Source of the DNA: JBBQDZ01 sp038237515
GTDB taxonomy: Bacteria; Actinomycetota; Thermoleophilia; Gaiellales; Gaiellaceae
Reading direction: 5' to 3'
NCBI GenBank assembly: GCA_038237515.1
Contig: JBBRYP010000063.1
Coordinates: forward strand, 1-27,346
Length of the DNA: 27,346 bases
The number at the start of each line of letters is the position of its first letter. Position 1 is the stretch's first letter. Position numbers and translations under genes: made by a program. Shown here in pieces: positions 15,631-21,777 of this stretch. The notes under the pieces are model-generated. The model searched no databases and had not been told where the DNA came from. It saw nothing but the letters and a program-made list of their open reading frames with translations.

Positions 15631-16392
15631 ATGAGAACGCTCGCACGCATCGGCGTCCTCGCAGCCCTCGTCGCCGGGCCGTGCACGCTGGCGGCGGCCG
15701 CCGCGACGACGTCCAAGCCGCAGGAGCTGCCAGAGAGCTATCTCCTCGGGCTGTCGGGAAAGCTGGCGCCGCTCCGGGCCGCGGTTACCTACCAGGCGAG
15801 CCAGGTTCCGCTCGCGCTGCGCGTGACGCCTCCAGACGCGAGCTGGACGGGCGCACAGTGGAAGTCGGCCCAGACGGATGGCGGCGGGCCTCCGAACTTC
15901 GGCTGGGCCGCCGTCGGCCAGGGGGGTGTCGCCCACGGGAAGGGTGTCTCCGCTCCTCCCTACTGCCTGCCCGCTGGCATCTACTGTCTACCTGCCGCCG
16001 TCCGGCCGCGCGGCCTGATCGTGATCGTGACCGGGTATGCCCGGACGCCGTCGGTTGCGGCGACGGTGACCAGCCTTCGCACGCGCGGAAACGGGGCAAC
16101 CTACGAGGCCGCGTCGCCGGTGAAGCTCGCCGGGTTCTCCGGCATCCAGCTCGACGGGCAGGTCGTCGGCCAGAAGCACGTCTTCACCCCGTTCAGCCCG
16201 CCGTCCAACACAGCGAAGGGCTACCCGGACGCCTATCTGGTCGGGCCAGGGGTCTTCCGGATCATCGTCCTCGACGTGCGGGGGAAGACCGTCGTCGTCT
16301 TCATCGACAACGTCGCACTTCCGGCCGACCGGTTCCCGGCCTTTCTCACCCGGGCGCGCCAGATCCTCAAGTCACTCCGGTTCCCGGGATAG
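15631..16392 (+). CDS. Secreted protein of unknown function, SARP-box controlled
   Basis: A 253-residue protein with a clean Sec signal peptide (M-R-T-L-A-R then a hydrophobic Ala/Leu/Val stretch, cleavage near A-A-A-A-T around residue 25). The mature part has no domain I can name. It includes P-L-A-L-R-V-T-P-P-D-A-S-W-x-G-A-Q-W near residue 62, a Cys pair in Y-C-L-P-A-G-I-Y-C-L-P that could form a disulfide, and an alternating hydrophobic C-terminus (V-F-R-I-I-V-L-D-V-R-G-K-T-V-V-V-F-I-D). The last part resembles small secreted or lipoprotein folds that end in A-R-Q-I-L-K-S-L-R-F. AAGGAGGAGGAG precedes the ATG. The gene is divergent from the SARP gene (76 bases between starts), and the SARP-type operator sits in the gap, so it is probably a direct target. 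Confidence 0.88.
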   Translation: MRTLARIGVLAALVAGPCTLAAAAATTSKPQELPESYLLGLSGKLAPLRAAVTYQASQVPLALRVTPPDASWTGAQWKSAQTDGGGPPNFGWAAVGQGGVAHGKGVSAPPYCLPAGIYCLPAAVRPRGLIVIVTGYARTPSVAATVTSLRTRGNGATYEAASPVKLAGFSGIQLDGQVVGQKHVFTPFSPPSNTAKGYPDAYLVGPGVFRIIVLDVRGKTVVVFIDNVALPADRFPAFLTRARQILKSLRFPG

Positions 16393-16403
16393 GGCGTCGG
16401 TCG

Positions 16404-16435
16404 CTTAGTGACTGCTTAGGGGCGCGGCGCATTCT
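16404..16435 (+). promoter_or_regulatory. SARP-type operator and -10 box, copy 2
   Basis: CTTAGTG (16404-16410) and CTTAGGG (16415-16421) repeat with an 11-bp period. Eight bases later comes CATTCT (16430-16435). Spacing and -10 box are identical to copy 1, and the flanking bases are also shared (GGCGCATTCT against GGCGCATTCT). It would drive the beta-helix gene at 16473 and probably the next two genes. Confidence 0.75.
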
Positions 16436-16472
16436 CGCGCGAGACCTATCGGAGAAACGAAGGGAGGATGAG

Positions 16473-17936
16473 ATGAAACGGCTGGTTCTCGTGATCTGCG
16501 CGGCGGGCTTCGCCCTCGTCGGCGCCGGCTCGGCCGCATCCGCAGCGAAGGCGGCTGTTCTCTGCGTCGGGAGTACGCCCGGCTGCTTCTCGACGATCCA
16601 GGCCGCGGTCGACGCGGCCAAAGACGGCGACACGATCTTGATCGGTCACGGCACCTTCGTGGGCGGGGTGACGATCGACGTCAGCGTGGACATCCGGGGG
16701 GCGGGTGCGGGCGCGACCAGGATCGAGGGTGGAGGGCCGGTGCTGACGATCGGGAAGGAGTTCGCGCCGACGGAGCCGACGGTCTCGATCAGCGGCGTGA
16801 CGATCACGGGAGGCGTCAACAGCTCGGTTCCAGATCAGGCTGTCACACAGGGCGGCGGCATCAGGATTCCGCAGGCCGGGTCGTTCCCGTTCACGACCGG
16901 GGCCACGGTGACGATCGTGAACAGCGTGATCACGGGGAACAAGGTCTTCTCGCGGCAGCTGCTGCCCGCCGGCTTCTGCGGCCCGGACGACTGCTCGTTC
17001 GCCACCGGCGGGGGCATCGAGAACAACGGCGATCTCACCCTCGTCAACACGCGCGTGACGGAGAACCAGGCCGGCGAGCCGGGGTCGGTCACCGTCGTGG
17101 CGAGCGCGGGCGGGATCGCGAACACCCTGCGAGGAAAGCTGACGCTGAGGCACAGCTTCGTGACGGGCAACCGGGCGGTCGGGACACCGCACTACGGGGC
17201 CGCCGCCGACGGGGGCGGCGTCGTCACCAGCGGCCCGCTGACGATCGAGGACAGCAGCATCAGCGGCAACAGCGCCGAGCTCTCGAGCACGATCGCGCCC
17301 AACGGTTTTGGGCCGGTCGCAATCGCGGGCGGCCTCCACGTCAACGACAACGGCTCGGCGACCGTCGCGCGCTCGATCATCAGCGGCAACCGGGTCAGCG
17401 TAAGCAGCGTCGGCGGCGACGCCGTCGGCGTGGCAGGCGGCATCGACGACGACGGTTCGCTCGTCCTCAGCGACACGACCGTGGCCCACAACCAGACGAG
17501 CGCGAGCGTTCCCGCCTCCTCCCCCGCCACCGCACTGGTCGGTGGCGCAATGGACATCGACGGGGTCGCGACCATCCGCGACAGCCGCTTCGCTGCCAAC
17601 AGCGGAACGGCGAGCGCCCCGGCCGGGACCGCGATCGCGGGCGGCGGCGCGATCGCGAGCTTCGGTCAGACGACGCTGGAGCGGACGGTCGTGACGGCCA
17701 ACAGCCTGCGCGCGACCGGCCTCGCCGGCTCCGCGCAGGGCGGCGGCATCGGCGTCTTCAGCTTCGGCGGCCCACCGCCGACCCTTGCGGTCACCGACAG
17801 CGCCATCACGGGCAACTCCCTCGACGCGAGCGCCGGACTCACCGTGCAGGGCGGCGGCCTGTTCACGACCTTCCCGGTGACGTTGACGAGAACTGTGATC
17901 GCGGGCAACAGACCGGACCAGTGCTTCGGCTGCTGA
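16473..17936 (+). CDS. Secreted right-handed beta-helix repeat protein
   Basis: A 487-residue exported protein. It has a signal peptide (M-K-R-L-V-L-V-I-C-A-A-G-F-A-L-V, cleavage near A-S-A-A-K, residue ~27). It then opens with C-F-S-T-I-Q-A-A-V-D-A-A-K-D-G-D-T-I-L-I, the usual start of a parallel beta-helix. About ten coils follow with the pattern T-x-V/I-x-x-S-x-I/V-T/S-G-N (S-V-I-T-G-N, T-R-V-T-E-N, S-F-V-T-G-N, S-S-I-S-G-N, S-I-I-S-G-N, S-A-I-T-G-N, T-V-I-A-G-N), and many coils are headed by G-G-G. It ends D-Q-C-F-G-C. Such proteins resemble pectate-lyase-fold or surface proteins, but I see no catalytic motif. GGGAGGATGAG precedes ATG 16473. Longer in-frame readings back to 15450 run over the previous gene and are rejected. 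Its 3' end is duplicated downstream. Confidence 0.92.
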   Translation: MKRLVLVICAAGFALVGAGSAASAAKAAVLCVGSTPGCFSTIQAAVDAAKDGDTILIGHGTFVGGVTIDVSVDIRGAGAGATRIEGGGPVLTIGKEFAPTEPTVSISGVTITGGVNSSVPDQAVTQGGGIRIPQAGSFPFTTGATVTIVNSVITGNKVFSRQLLPAGFCGPDDCSFATGGGIENNGDLTLVNTRVTENQAGEPGSVTVVASAGGIANTLRGKLTLRHSFVTGNRAVGTPHYGAAADGGGVVTSGPLTIEDSSISGNSAELSSTIAPNGFGPVAIAGGLHVNDNGSATVARSIISGNRVSVSSVGGDAVGVAGGIDDDGSLVLSDTTVAHNQTSASVPASSPATALVGGAMDIDGVATIRDSRFAANSGTASAPAGTAIAGGGAIASFGQTTLERTVVTANSLRATGLAGSAQGGGIGVFSFGGPPPTLAVTDSAITGNSLDASAGLTVQGGGLFTTFPVTLTRTVIAGNRPDQCFGC

Positions 17937-18009
17937 GGCGTGGCAGGCTCGAGTCGGGTGGTGCGGGGAGGTCAGAGAAACGTCAAGCGACCACGAAGGA
18001 GGCCATCCG

Positions 18010-18531
18010 ATGACGATGGTTTGGGGCACGGACACGAGGGCCAGACAGCTGGCGATCGGAGTGATCGTCGTTGCTGCCGTCACTCTCGGCACCGGAGCCG
18101 CAGACGCAACCAGGGCCGCCGCGACGACTGGGCCGCGGGCGATTCGCACGGTCGCTGACCGGAGCGCGGTGAACGGGACGTACCGGGTCACGATCAGCGA
18201 CGCCGATCTGAGGGCAAACGGTGTCACTGACCCCGGCGCCATTCGCGAGAACCACGGGATCTTCACCTGGTTTCTTCACGACGGCAGCTGGCGGCTCCAC
18301 CAGCGGACGAGCAACCCCGTGAATCCCCCTGGCCCGCCCGCGCCGTACACGGTGAAGGGCGACCGGATCACGTTCGTCTTCGCTGCGCCGGGCGCACCTC
18401 CGGGCGCCCCGCCGCCGCTGACGATGCGCTGGAAGCTCGCGAGTCGTGAGCTCCACTTCACGGTGATCCGTGGAGGCGACCCCATCGTGCGGACACTGTT
18501 CACCGCCCACCCCTGGAAGAAGATCGGCTGA
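18010..18531 (+). CDS. Secreted or membrane-anchored 173-residue protein, unknown function
   Basis: The N-terminus has a hydrophobic export segment (R-Q-L-A-I-G-V-I-V-V-A-A-V-T-L, residues 13-28, then Ala-rich). The mature part reads V-N-G-T-Y-R-V-T-I-S-D-A-D-L-R-A-N-G-V, N-H-G-I-F-T-W-F-L-H-D-G-S-W-R-L and Y-T-V-K-G-D-R-I-T-F-V-F, then R-W-K-L-A-S-R-E-L-H-F-T-V. The alternating strands look like a small lipocalin-like or calycin-like barrel that could hold a small ligand; that is a guess from pattern, not a family match. AAGGAGG lies 7 bases before ATG 18010 (a second ATG at 18016 is possible). It follows the beta-helix gene by 73 bases and precedes the DctP-like gene by 37, so the three probably form one SARP-driven operon. 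Confidence 0.85.
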   Translation: MTMVWGTDTRARQLAIGVIVVAAVTLGTGAADATRAAATTGPRAIRTVADRSAVNGTYRVTISDADLRANGVTDPGAIRENHGIFTWFLHDGSWRLHQRTSNPVNPPGPPAPYTVKGDRITFVFAAPGAPPGAPPPLTMRWKLASRELHFTVIRGGDPIVRTLFTAHPWKKIG

Positions 18532-18568
18532 TGCCGAGCCGACTGACCAACCAGAAAGGAGGATCGAA

Positions 18569-19714
18569 ATGAAGCGGTCGGTCGAGCGGACGAGAATCAG
18601 ATTGTGGGTAACGATGGCGACTGGGGCGGGCGTTGCCGTGCTCGTCTGTGGAGTCGCCGTAGCAGCCGAAGGTGGGAGCCCGTCAGCCCGTGCGGAGGCG
18701 GTGACGCTCACATTCGCGAACAGCGACGGCGACTTCGGCGGCATCCCGGAGGTAGGCCGGTTCGTCGACCGGGTGAAGACGCTGTCGGGCGGCCAACTCA
18801 AGCTCAACGTCATCGACGCCTGGGGCCAGGGAAAGCCGAGCTACGAGCGCACCGTCATCAAGGACGTCCAGCGCGGCAAGGCCGACCTCGCCTGGGTCGG
18901 GGTGCGCGTGCTCGATACCTTCGGCGTCAAGAGCTTCCAGGCCCTGCAGGCACCGATGCTGATCGACAGCTACCCGCTCCAGCGCGCGGTGCTCCGAAGT
19001 GACATGCCTGCGAGCATGCTCGCCGATCTGGGCCCGATCGGCCTCACCGGGCTGTCCCTCGTCGCCAATGAGCTCCGTCACCCCTTCGCCACCAAGACAC
19101 GGCTCGCTAATCCCGCCGATTTCAGAGGTAAGAGAGTCCGTGTGTACGCGTCGGAAGTGCAAACGCTGACAATGCGGGCGCTTGGCGCCAGGCCGAGCTA
19201 CGAAGGGTGGGCCGATGTCCGCGACGCGCTCGTCCGAGGCAAGCTCCAGGGCATGGAGTCCGACCTCTCCACCTACGTCAACAACGACTACCCATCCGTC
19301 GCGCCGCTCGCCACCGTGAACGTCACGTTGTGGCCCCGTACGATCGCGCTTGTCGCGAACGCCAAATCCTTCGCGGCCCTTACCCCAGAGCAGCAAGGAT
19401 GGCTGCGCCAAGCGGCGGCCGACGCGACCGCCTACTCGCTGAAACTGCCGAACACCGACCAGCAAAAACTCAACGTCGCTTGCAAAGCCGGGGCGCACGC
19501 CGTCATCGCCACCCCCGCCGACCTCGCAGCGCTCACGAAGGCACTGGCCCCCGTCTACACCGCCATCGAACGCAACACCAAGACGAAGAACTTCGTGCAT
19601 GCGATCCGCGCACTGAAGCAAAGGACAACCGCGCGGTCGCTCACCGTCCCAATGGGCTGCGCCGCCGCAAAGGCTCTCCGGACTCCTGCGAGCAGAACGA
19701 CGTTCGGCTCATGA
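18569..19714 (+). CDS. DctP-family (TRAP-type) substrate-binding protein, orphan
   Basis: A 381-residue exported binding protein. It has a signal segment at residues ~10-33 (V-T-M-A-T-G-A-G-V-A-V-L-V-C-G-V), then V-T-L-T-F-A-N-S-D-G-D-F. Family motifs are V-D-R-V-K-T-L-S-G-G-Q-L-K-L-N-V, R-G-K-A-D-L-A-W-V-G-V-R-V, F-Q-A-L-Q-A-P-M-L-I, the carboxylate-binding region with F-R-G-K-R-V-R-V-Y-A-S, G-W-A-D-V-R-D-A-L-V-R-G-K-L-Q-G-M-E, and L-T-P-E-Q-Q-G-W-L-R-Q-A-A. DctP proteins deliver organic acids to DctQM membrane subunits; none is in the window, so it may act as a sensor or share a distant permease. AAAGGAGG lies upstream of ATG 18569. It ends just before a broken copy of the beta-helix gene. 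Confidence 0.9.
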   Translation: MKRSVERTRIRLWVTMATGAGVAVLVCGVAVAAEGGSPSARAEAVTLTFANSDGDFGGIPEVGRFVDRVKTLSGGQLKLNVIDAWGQGKPSYERTVIKDVQRGKADLAWVGVRVLDTFGVKSFQALQAPMLIDSYPLQRAVLRSDMPASMLADLGPIGLTGLSLVANELRHPFATKTRLANPADFRGKRVRVYASEVQTLTMRALGARPSYEGWADVRDALVRGKLQGMESDLSTYVNNDYPSVAPLATVNVTLWPRTIALVANAKSFAALTPEQQGWLRQAAADATAYSLKLPNTDQQKLNVACKAGAHAVIATPADLAALTKALAPVYTAIERNTKTKNFVHAIRALKQRTTARSLTVPMGCAAAKALRTPASRTTFGS

Positions 19715-19717
19715 CGC

Positions 19718-19840
19718 TGGAAGCTGAGTGCGAGCCAAGCGATCCCGCAGCAGGGCGGAGGGCTGTTCACGACCTTTCCGGTCACGCTGACGAGAACGGC
19801 GATCGCGGGCAACAAGCCCGAACAGTGCTTCGGCTGCTGA
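19718..19840 (+). pseudogene. 3' remnant of a second beta-helix repeat gene
   Basis: Read in frame to TGA 19838-19840, this gives A-S-Q-A-I-P-Q-Q-G-G-G-L-F-T-T-F-P-V-T-L and then R-T-A-I-A-G-N-K-P-E-Q-C-F-G-C. The intact gene ends A-S-A-G-L-T-V-Q-G-G-G-L-F-T-T-F and R-T-V-I-A-G-N-R-P-D-Q-C-F-G-C. Identity continues about 25 bases past both stops (GTCGAG/GTCGGG, GGGTGGTGC). Only about 40 codons survive, directly after the DctP stop at 19714, with no start codon or upstream coils. It is a duplication scar rather than a gene. Confidence 0.85.
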
Positions 19841-19862
19841 CCGGAGTCGAGCCGGGTGGTGC

Positions 19863-19888
19863 AGGGAGAAGGCCTCGGCCTTCTCCCT
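19863..19888 (+). terminator. Perfect 12-bp inverted repeat, probable terminator
   Basis: AGGGAGAAGGCC and GGCCTTCTCCCT are separated only by TC, forming one of the strongest hairpins in the window. It lies 22 bases past the stop of the beta-helix remnant and would end the 16473-19714 operon. No T-tract follows. A smaller GGCC-ATTC-GGCC repeat follows immediately. Confidence 0.6.
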
Positions 19889-19947
19889 GACGGCCATTCG
19901 GCCAGAGTGCGGCCCGACGCTTGGTCGATTCCCTCCAGACGACGACC

Positions 19948-20265
19948 TCAGAGCAGGTCGAGAACGAGCTGGAGAGCGTCGTCCACGCTTCGCATCTCGT
20001 CTAGCGCCAGGTGTCCTACCTGCTCGCCAAGGGCGCGCGCATCTACGGCGCTCGTCAGCTCGCACATCACGCGGGTCGACTCGCTGCCGATCACGATCTC
20101 CGGATGGAAGCTTGCGACCTGCGTGGAACTCGACGTGGGACACACGAGGACCGTCGAGAGCGCGAGGAGGTCGACGGCCTGAACGACGACGGCAAAAGCG
20201 CCGTCCCTGCTGCACATGTCTCCGGCTTATCCTCGCCGGGAGACGCCTCCTTCCTGCCGGTCCGC
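19948..20265 (-). pseudogene. Frameshifted mazF/pemK-type toxin gene
   Basis: From A-V-V-V-Q-A-V-D-L-L-A-L-S-T-V-L-V to the TGA at 19950-19948 the frame encodes the body of a MazF endoribonuclease: P-T-S-S-S-T, A-S-F-H-P-E-I-V-I, T-R-V-M-C-E-L-T-S-A-V-D and L-G-E-Q-V-G-H-L-A-L-D-E-M-R-S-V-D-D-A-L. The expected preceding part (R-L-P-A-R-I-S-R-R-H-V-Q-Q-G-R-R-F) is present but one frame away. The break is at the A run 20194-20197 (TTTT on the coding strand), where removing one base would join F to A-V-V-V-Q. The in-frame ATG at 20217 would yield an 89-residue protein lacking the N-terminal strands. The upstream start and any MazE gene are not recognisable. Mg2+-independent mRNA cleavage is the family activity; this copy is probably dead. 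Confidence 0.75.
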
Positions 20266-20749
20266 GTGAGACAGCGGCCGCGACTGCGAGGTTCTCTGCA
20301 GGTCGCAACCCGCGGATCGGAACGGAGCCGCCATGGCTACGCCCTACGCAGTACCAGCGGGTCGCAGAGCCGGTCACCGGCCGCAAGCACTCGAGGGCAC
20401 CGTGAGCTACTTCGTCGGCCCCGACCTCGTACCGTACAACTGGTAGACCGCCGCGAACGCTGGCTTACATCATCGCCGGGAGTGGCAGACGGCGATCGCA
20501 CGTACGGCGCCAAGGATCCAGAGCGGATGAGCTGGTACTTCGCGCAGCACGTCCGGGACGTGAGCGCGGAGAAAAATGAGCGCAGCGATGTCCGAGACCT
20601 CAGCGATGAGCCGCGGACGGCCGTCGGGGCCGCGGAGGCCGGTTCGGGCTCGCACGCACCTCGCCCCCCACCTGACGTCCCGTTGCCGACCCGCGGGTGC
20701 AGCTTGCCAGGCCGCCTCTCCCACGGGGTCTTGCCTAAAAGTCTCAGGG
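20266..20749. other. Non-coding or decayed stretch
   Basis: About 480 bases in which no reading frame shows a recognisable protein. Open frames on both strands are Arg/Ser-rich shadows of high GC. A 37-codon frame at 20333-20446 has no ribosome-binding site or family match. It sits between the mazF remnant and a new promoter, consistent with decayed accessory DNA. Confidence 0.5.
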
Positions 20750-20794
20750 TTTCCGTTATTTCGCGGGAGCCGGCGCAGCCGTAGCGTCGGAGGC
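20750..20794 (+). promoter_or_regulatory. Promoter of the truncated DUF4242 leader/lipoprotein unit
   Basis: TAGCGT (20782-20787) stands 7 bases before GTG 20795, preceded by GCCGGCG and, further up, TCTCAGGGTTTCC (20742-20754). A near-copy (TAGCGT 7 bases before a GTG, GCCGGCG, and TCTGACGTTTCC) precedes the DUF4242-like gene at 24574. No Shine-Dalgarno sequence precedes the GTG apart from GGAGG immediately adjacent to it, so a leaderless start is plausible. Confidence 0.55.
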
Positions 20795-20857
20795 GTGAAT
20801 CAGTTCCTCGTCGAGCTGGATCACGTCCGCGATCCCTGCCCCTACTCCCACCTCTAG
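20795..20857 (+). CDS. Twenty-codon leader peptide, truncated DUF4242-like start
   Basis: GTG 20795 to TAG 20855 encodes V-N-Q-F-L-V-E-L-D-H-V-R-D-P-C-P-Y-S-H-L. The opening matches the intact DUF4242-like protein at 24574 (V-P-S-Y-L-V-E-T), including the shared DNA CCTCGTCGAG, and both are preceded by the same promoter pattern. The stop is embedded in the ribosome-binding site of the next gene (TAGGAGGAG, ATG 10 bases later), so translation of the peptide may control the lipoprotein. It could be a degenerate leftover now acting only as a leader, or simply non-functional. Confidence 0.5.
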   Translation: MNQFLVELDHVRDPCPYSHL

Positions 20858-20866
20858 GAGGAGTCG

Positions 20867-21469
20867 ATGCGCAAAGTCATTCTGTTCGCCGCCTCGCTCG
20901 CCGTCTTGACGTCATGCGCGGCCGTTTGGGCCTCCGCCGGCACCGGCCGGTCTGACGCCGCGACAGCGCCGGCGGCGGTCTCGCAGCCGCTTGCGGCCAC
21001 ACTCGCACAGGCGCGTCTCGCGACCGCCAAGTACGTGACCAGCCTCGCCGCCGCAAAGGCGGACGGCTACCAGATCATCACGCGGATGATCCCCGATATG
21101 GGCTACCACTTCCTCAACCCGAAGATCACCGGCTTCCACGCGACGAAGCCGGCGATCCTCGTCTACCTCAAGCACGGGGCGACGTGGCAGCTCGGTGCGC
21201 TCGAGTGGGTGTTCACCGAGATGCCGAAGACGCCGCCGCTTCCGGGGGCGCGCTATGGCGCCTTCGGCGCGGCCTGCCACTACGCGGACGGAACCTTCGT
21301 CCCGGCCCAGTCTCAGGACGCGTGTCCGAAGACTGCGCCGAGAACGGGAGCGGCCTTCGGCTTCTGGCACCCGAACCTGATCACGCTGCACGTCTGGTTG
21401 TGGTACCCGAACCCGTCCGGGCTCTACTCGGGCGTGAACCGGCTCGTCCACCCGTTCAACGCGGGCTAG
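20867..21469 (+). CDS. Secreted, probable lipoprotein of unknown function (200 residues)
   Basis: M-R-K-V-I-L-F-A-A-S-L-A-V-L-T-S-C carries an L-T-S-C lipobox at residues 14-17, so lipidation at Cys17 is likely. The mature part is well ordered: L-A-Q-A-R-L-A-T-A-K-Y-V, A-D-G-Y-Q-I-I-T-R-M-I-P-D-M-G-Y-H-F-L-N-P, H-G-A-T-W-Q-L-G-A-L-E-W-V-F, Y-G-A-F-G-A-A-C-H-Y-A-D-G-T-F-V-P, and F-G-F-W-H-P-N-L-I-T-L-H-V-W-L-W-Y-P-N-P. The Tyr/Trp/His-rich core and two further cysteines suggest a compact extracytoplasmic domain, perhaps metal- or ligand-binding. I know this pattern from widespread secreted hypothetical proteins but cannot name a function. TAGGAGGAG precedes ATG 20867, and a strong terminator follows. 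Confidence 0.88.
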   Translation: MRKVILFAASLAVLTSCAAVWASAGTGRSDAATAPAAVSQPLAATLAQARLATAKYVTSLAAAKADGYQIITRMIPDMGYHFLNPKITGFHATKPAILVYLKHGATWQLGALEWVFTEMPKTPPLPGARYGAFGAACHYADGTFVPAQSQDACPKTAPRTGAAFGFWHPNLITLHVWLWYPNPSGLYSGVNRLVHPFNAG

Positions 21470-21481
21470 CTGACAGCACCG

Positions 21482-21509
21482 GAAGGGGCTCCGGACACGG
21501 GGCCCCTTC
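21482..21509 (+). terminator. Terminator after the lipoprotein gene
   Basis: GAAGGGGC (21482-21489) pairs with GCCCCTTC (21502-21509) across a 12-base loop, 12 bases past the TAG, and is followed by TATCT. A typical intrinsic-type hairpin with a poor U-tract. Confidence 0.65.
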
Positions 21510-21777
21510 TATCTCCCAGGTACGACGTGCCGCCGTCGTCCGATTCACGCGCGAGGTCGCTGGATGTTGCATTTTGTTTGGCTTCACCTGCCCGTCGCTC
21601 GAGTGAGATACGCCTCGCTGCTCTTGGAGGTGTCGAAGCACTGGCCGCGCCCGAACCGCTGCGACCGTCGATGCCGTGCCGTGCCGTGAACAGCGGCAGC
21701 ACACACAACTCGCCGCCGGTGCGGTATTAGCGCGCTCGTCTTCGACACGTCCTCTGTCACCATCCGCTGCGAGGAGG
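21510..21777. other. Upstream region of the LuxR/MalT-type regulator
   Basis: No gene. It contains the relatively AT-rich stretch TTGCATTTTGTTTGG (21567-21581) and TATTAG (21725-21730), a weak -10 candidate about 48 bases before the regulator start. No convincing -35 or operator is visible. Confidence 0.35.

Noticed and set aside
15450..16472. Long plus-strand frame leading into the beta-helix gene, giving an 828-residue protein
   Set aside because: The upstream part is out of frame with the secreted 253-residue gene it covers, is Arg/Pro-rich, and lacks a ribosome-binding site. A signal peptide and good Shine-Dalgarno sequence start at 16473.
20333..20446. A 37-codon frame containing S-Y-F-V-G-P-D-L-V-P-Y-N-W, considered as a multicopper-oxidase fragment
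   Set aside because: The resemblance is limited to a few aromatic residues; no copper ligands and no continuation in any frame.
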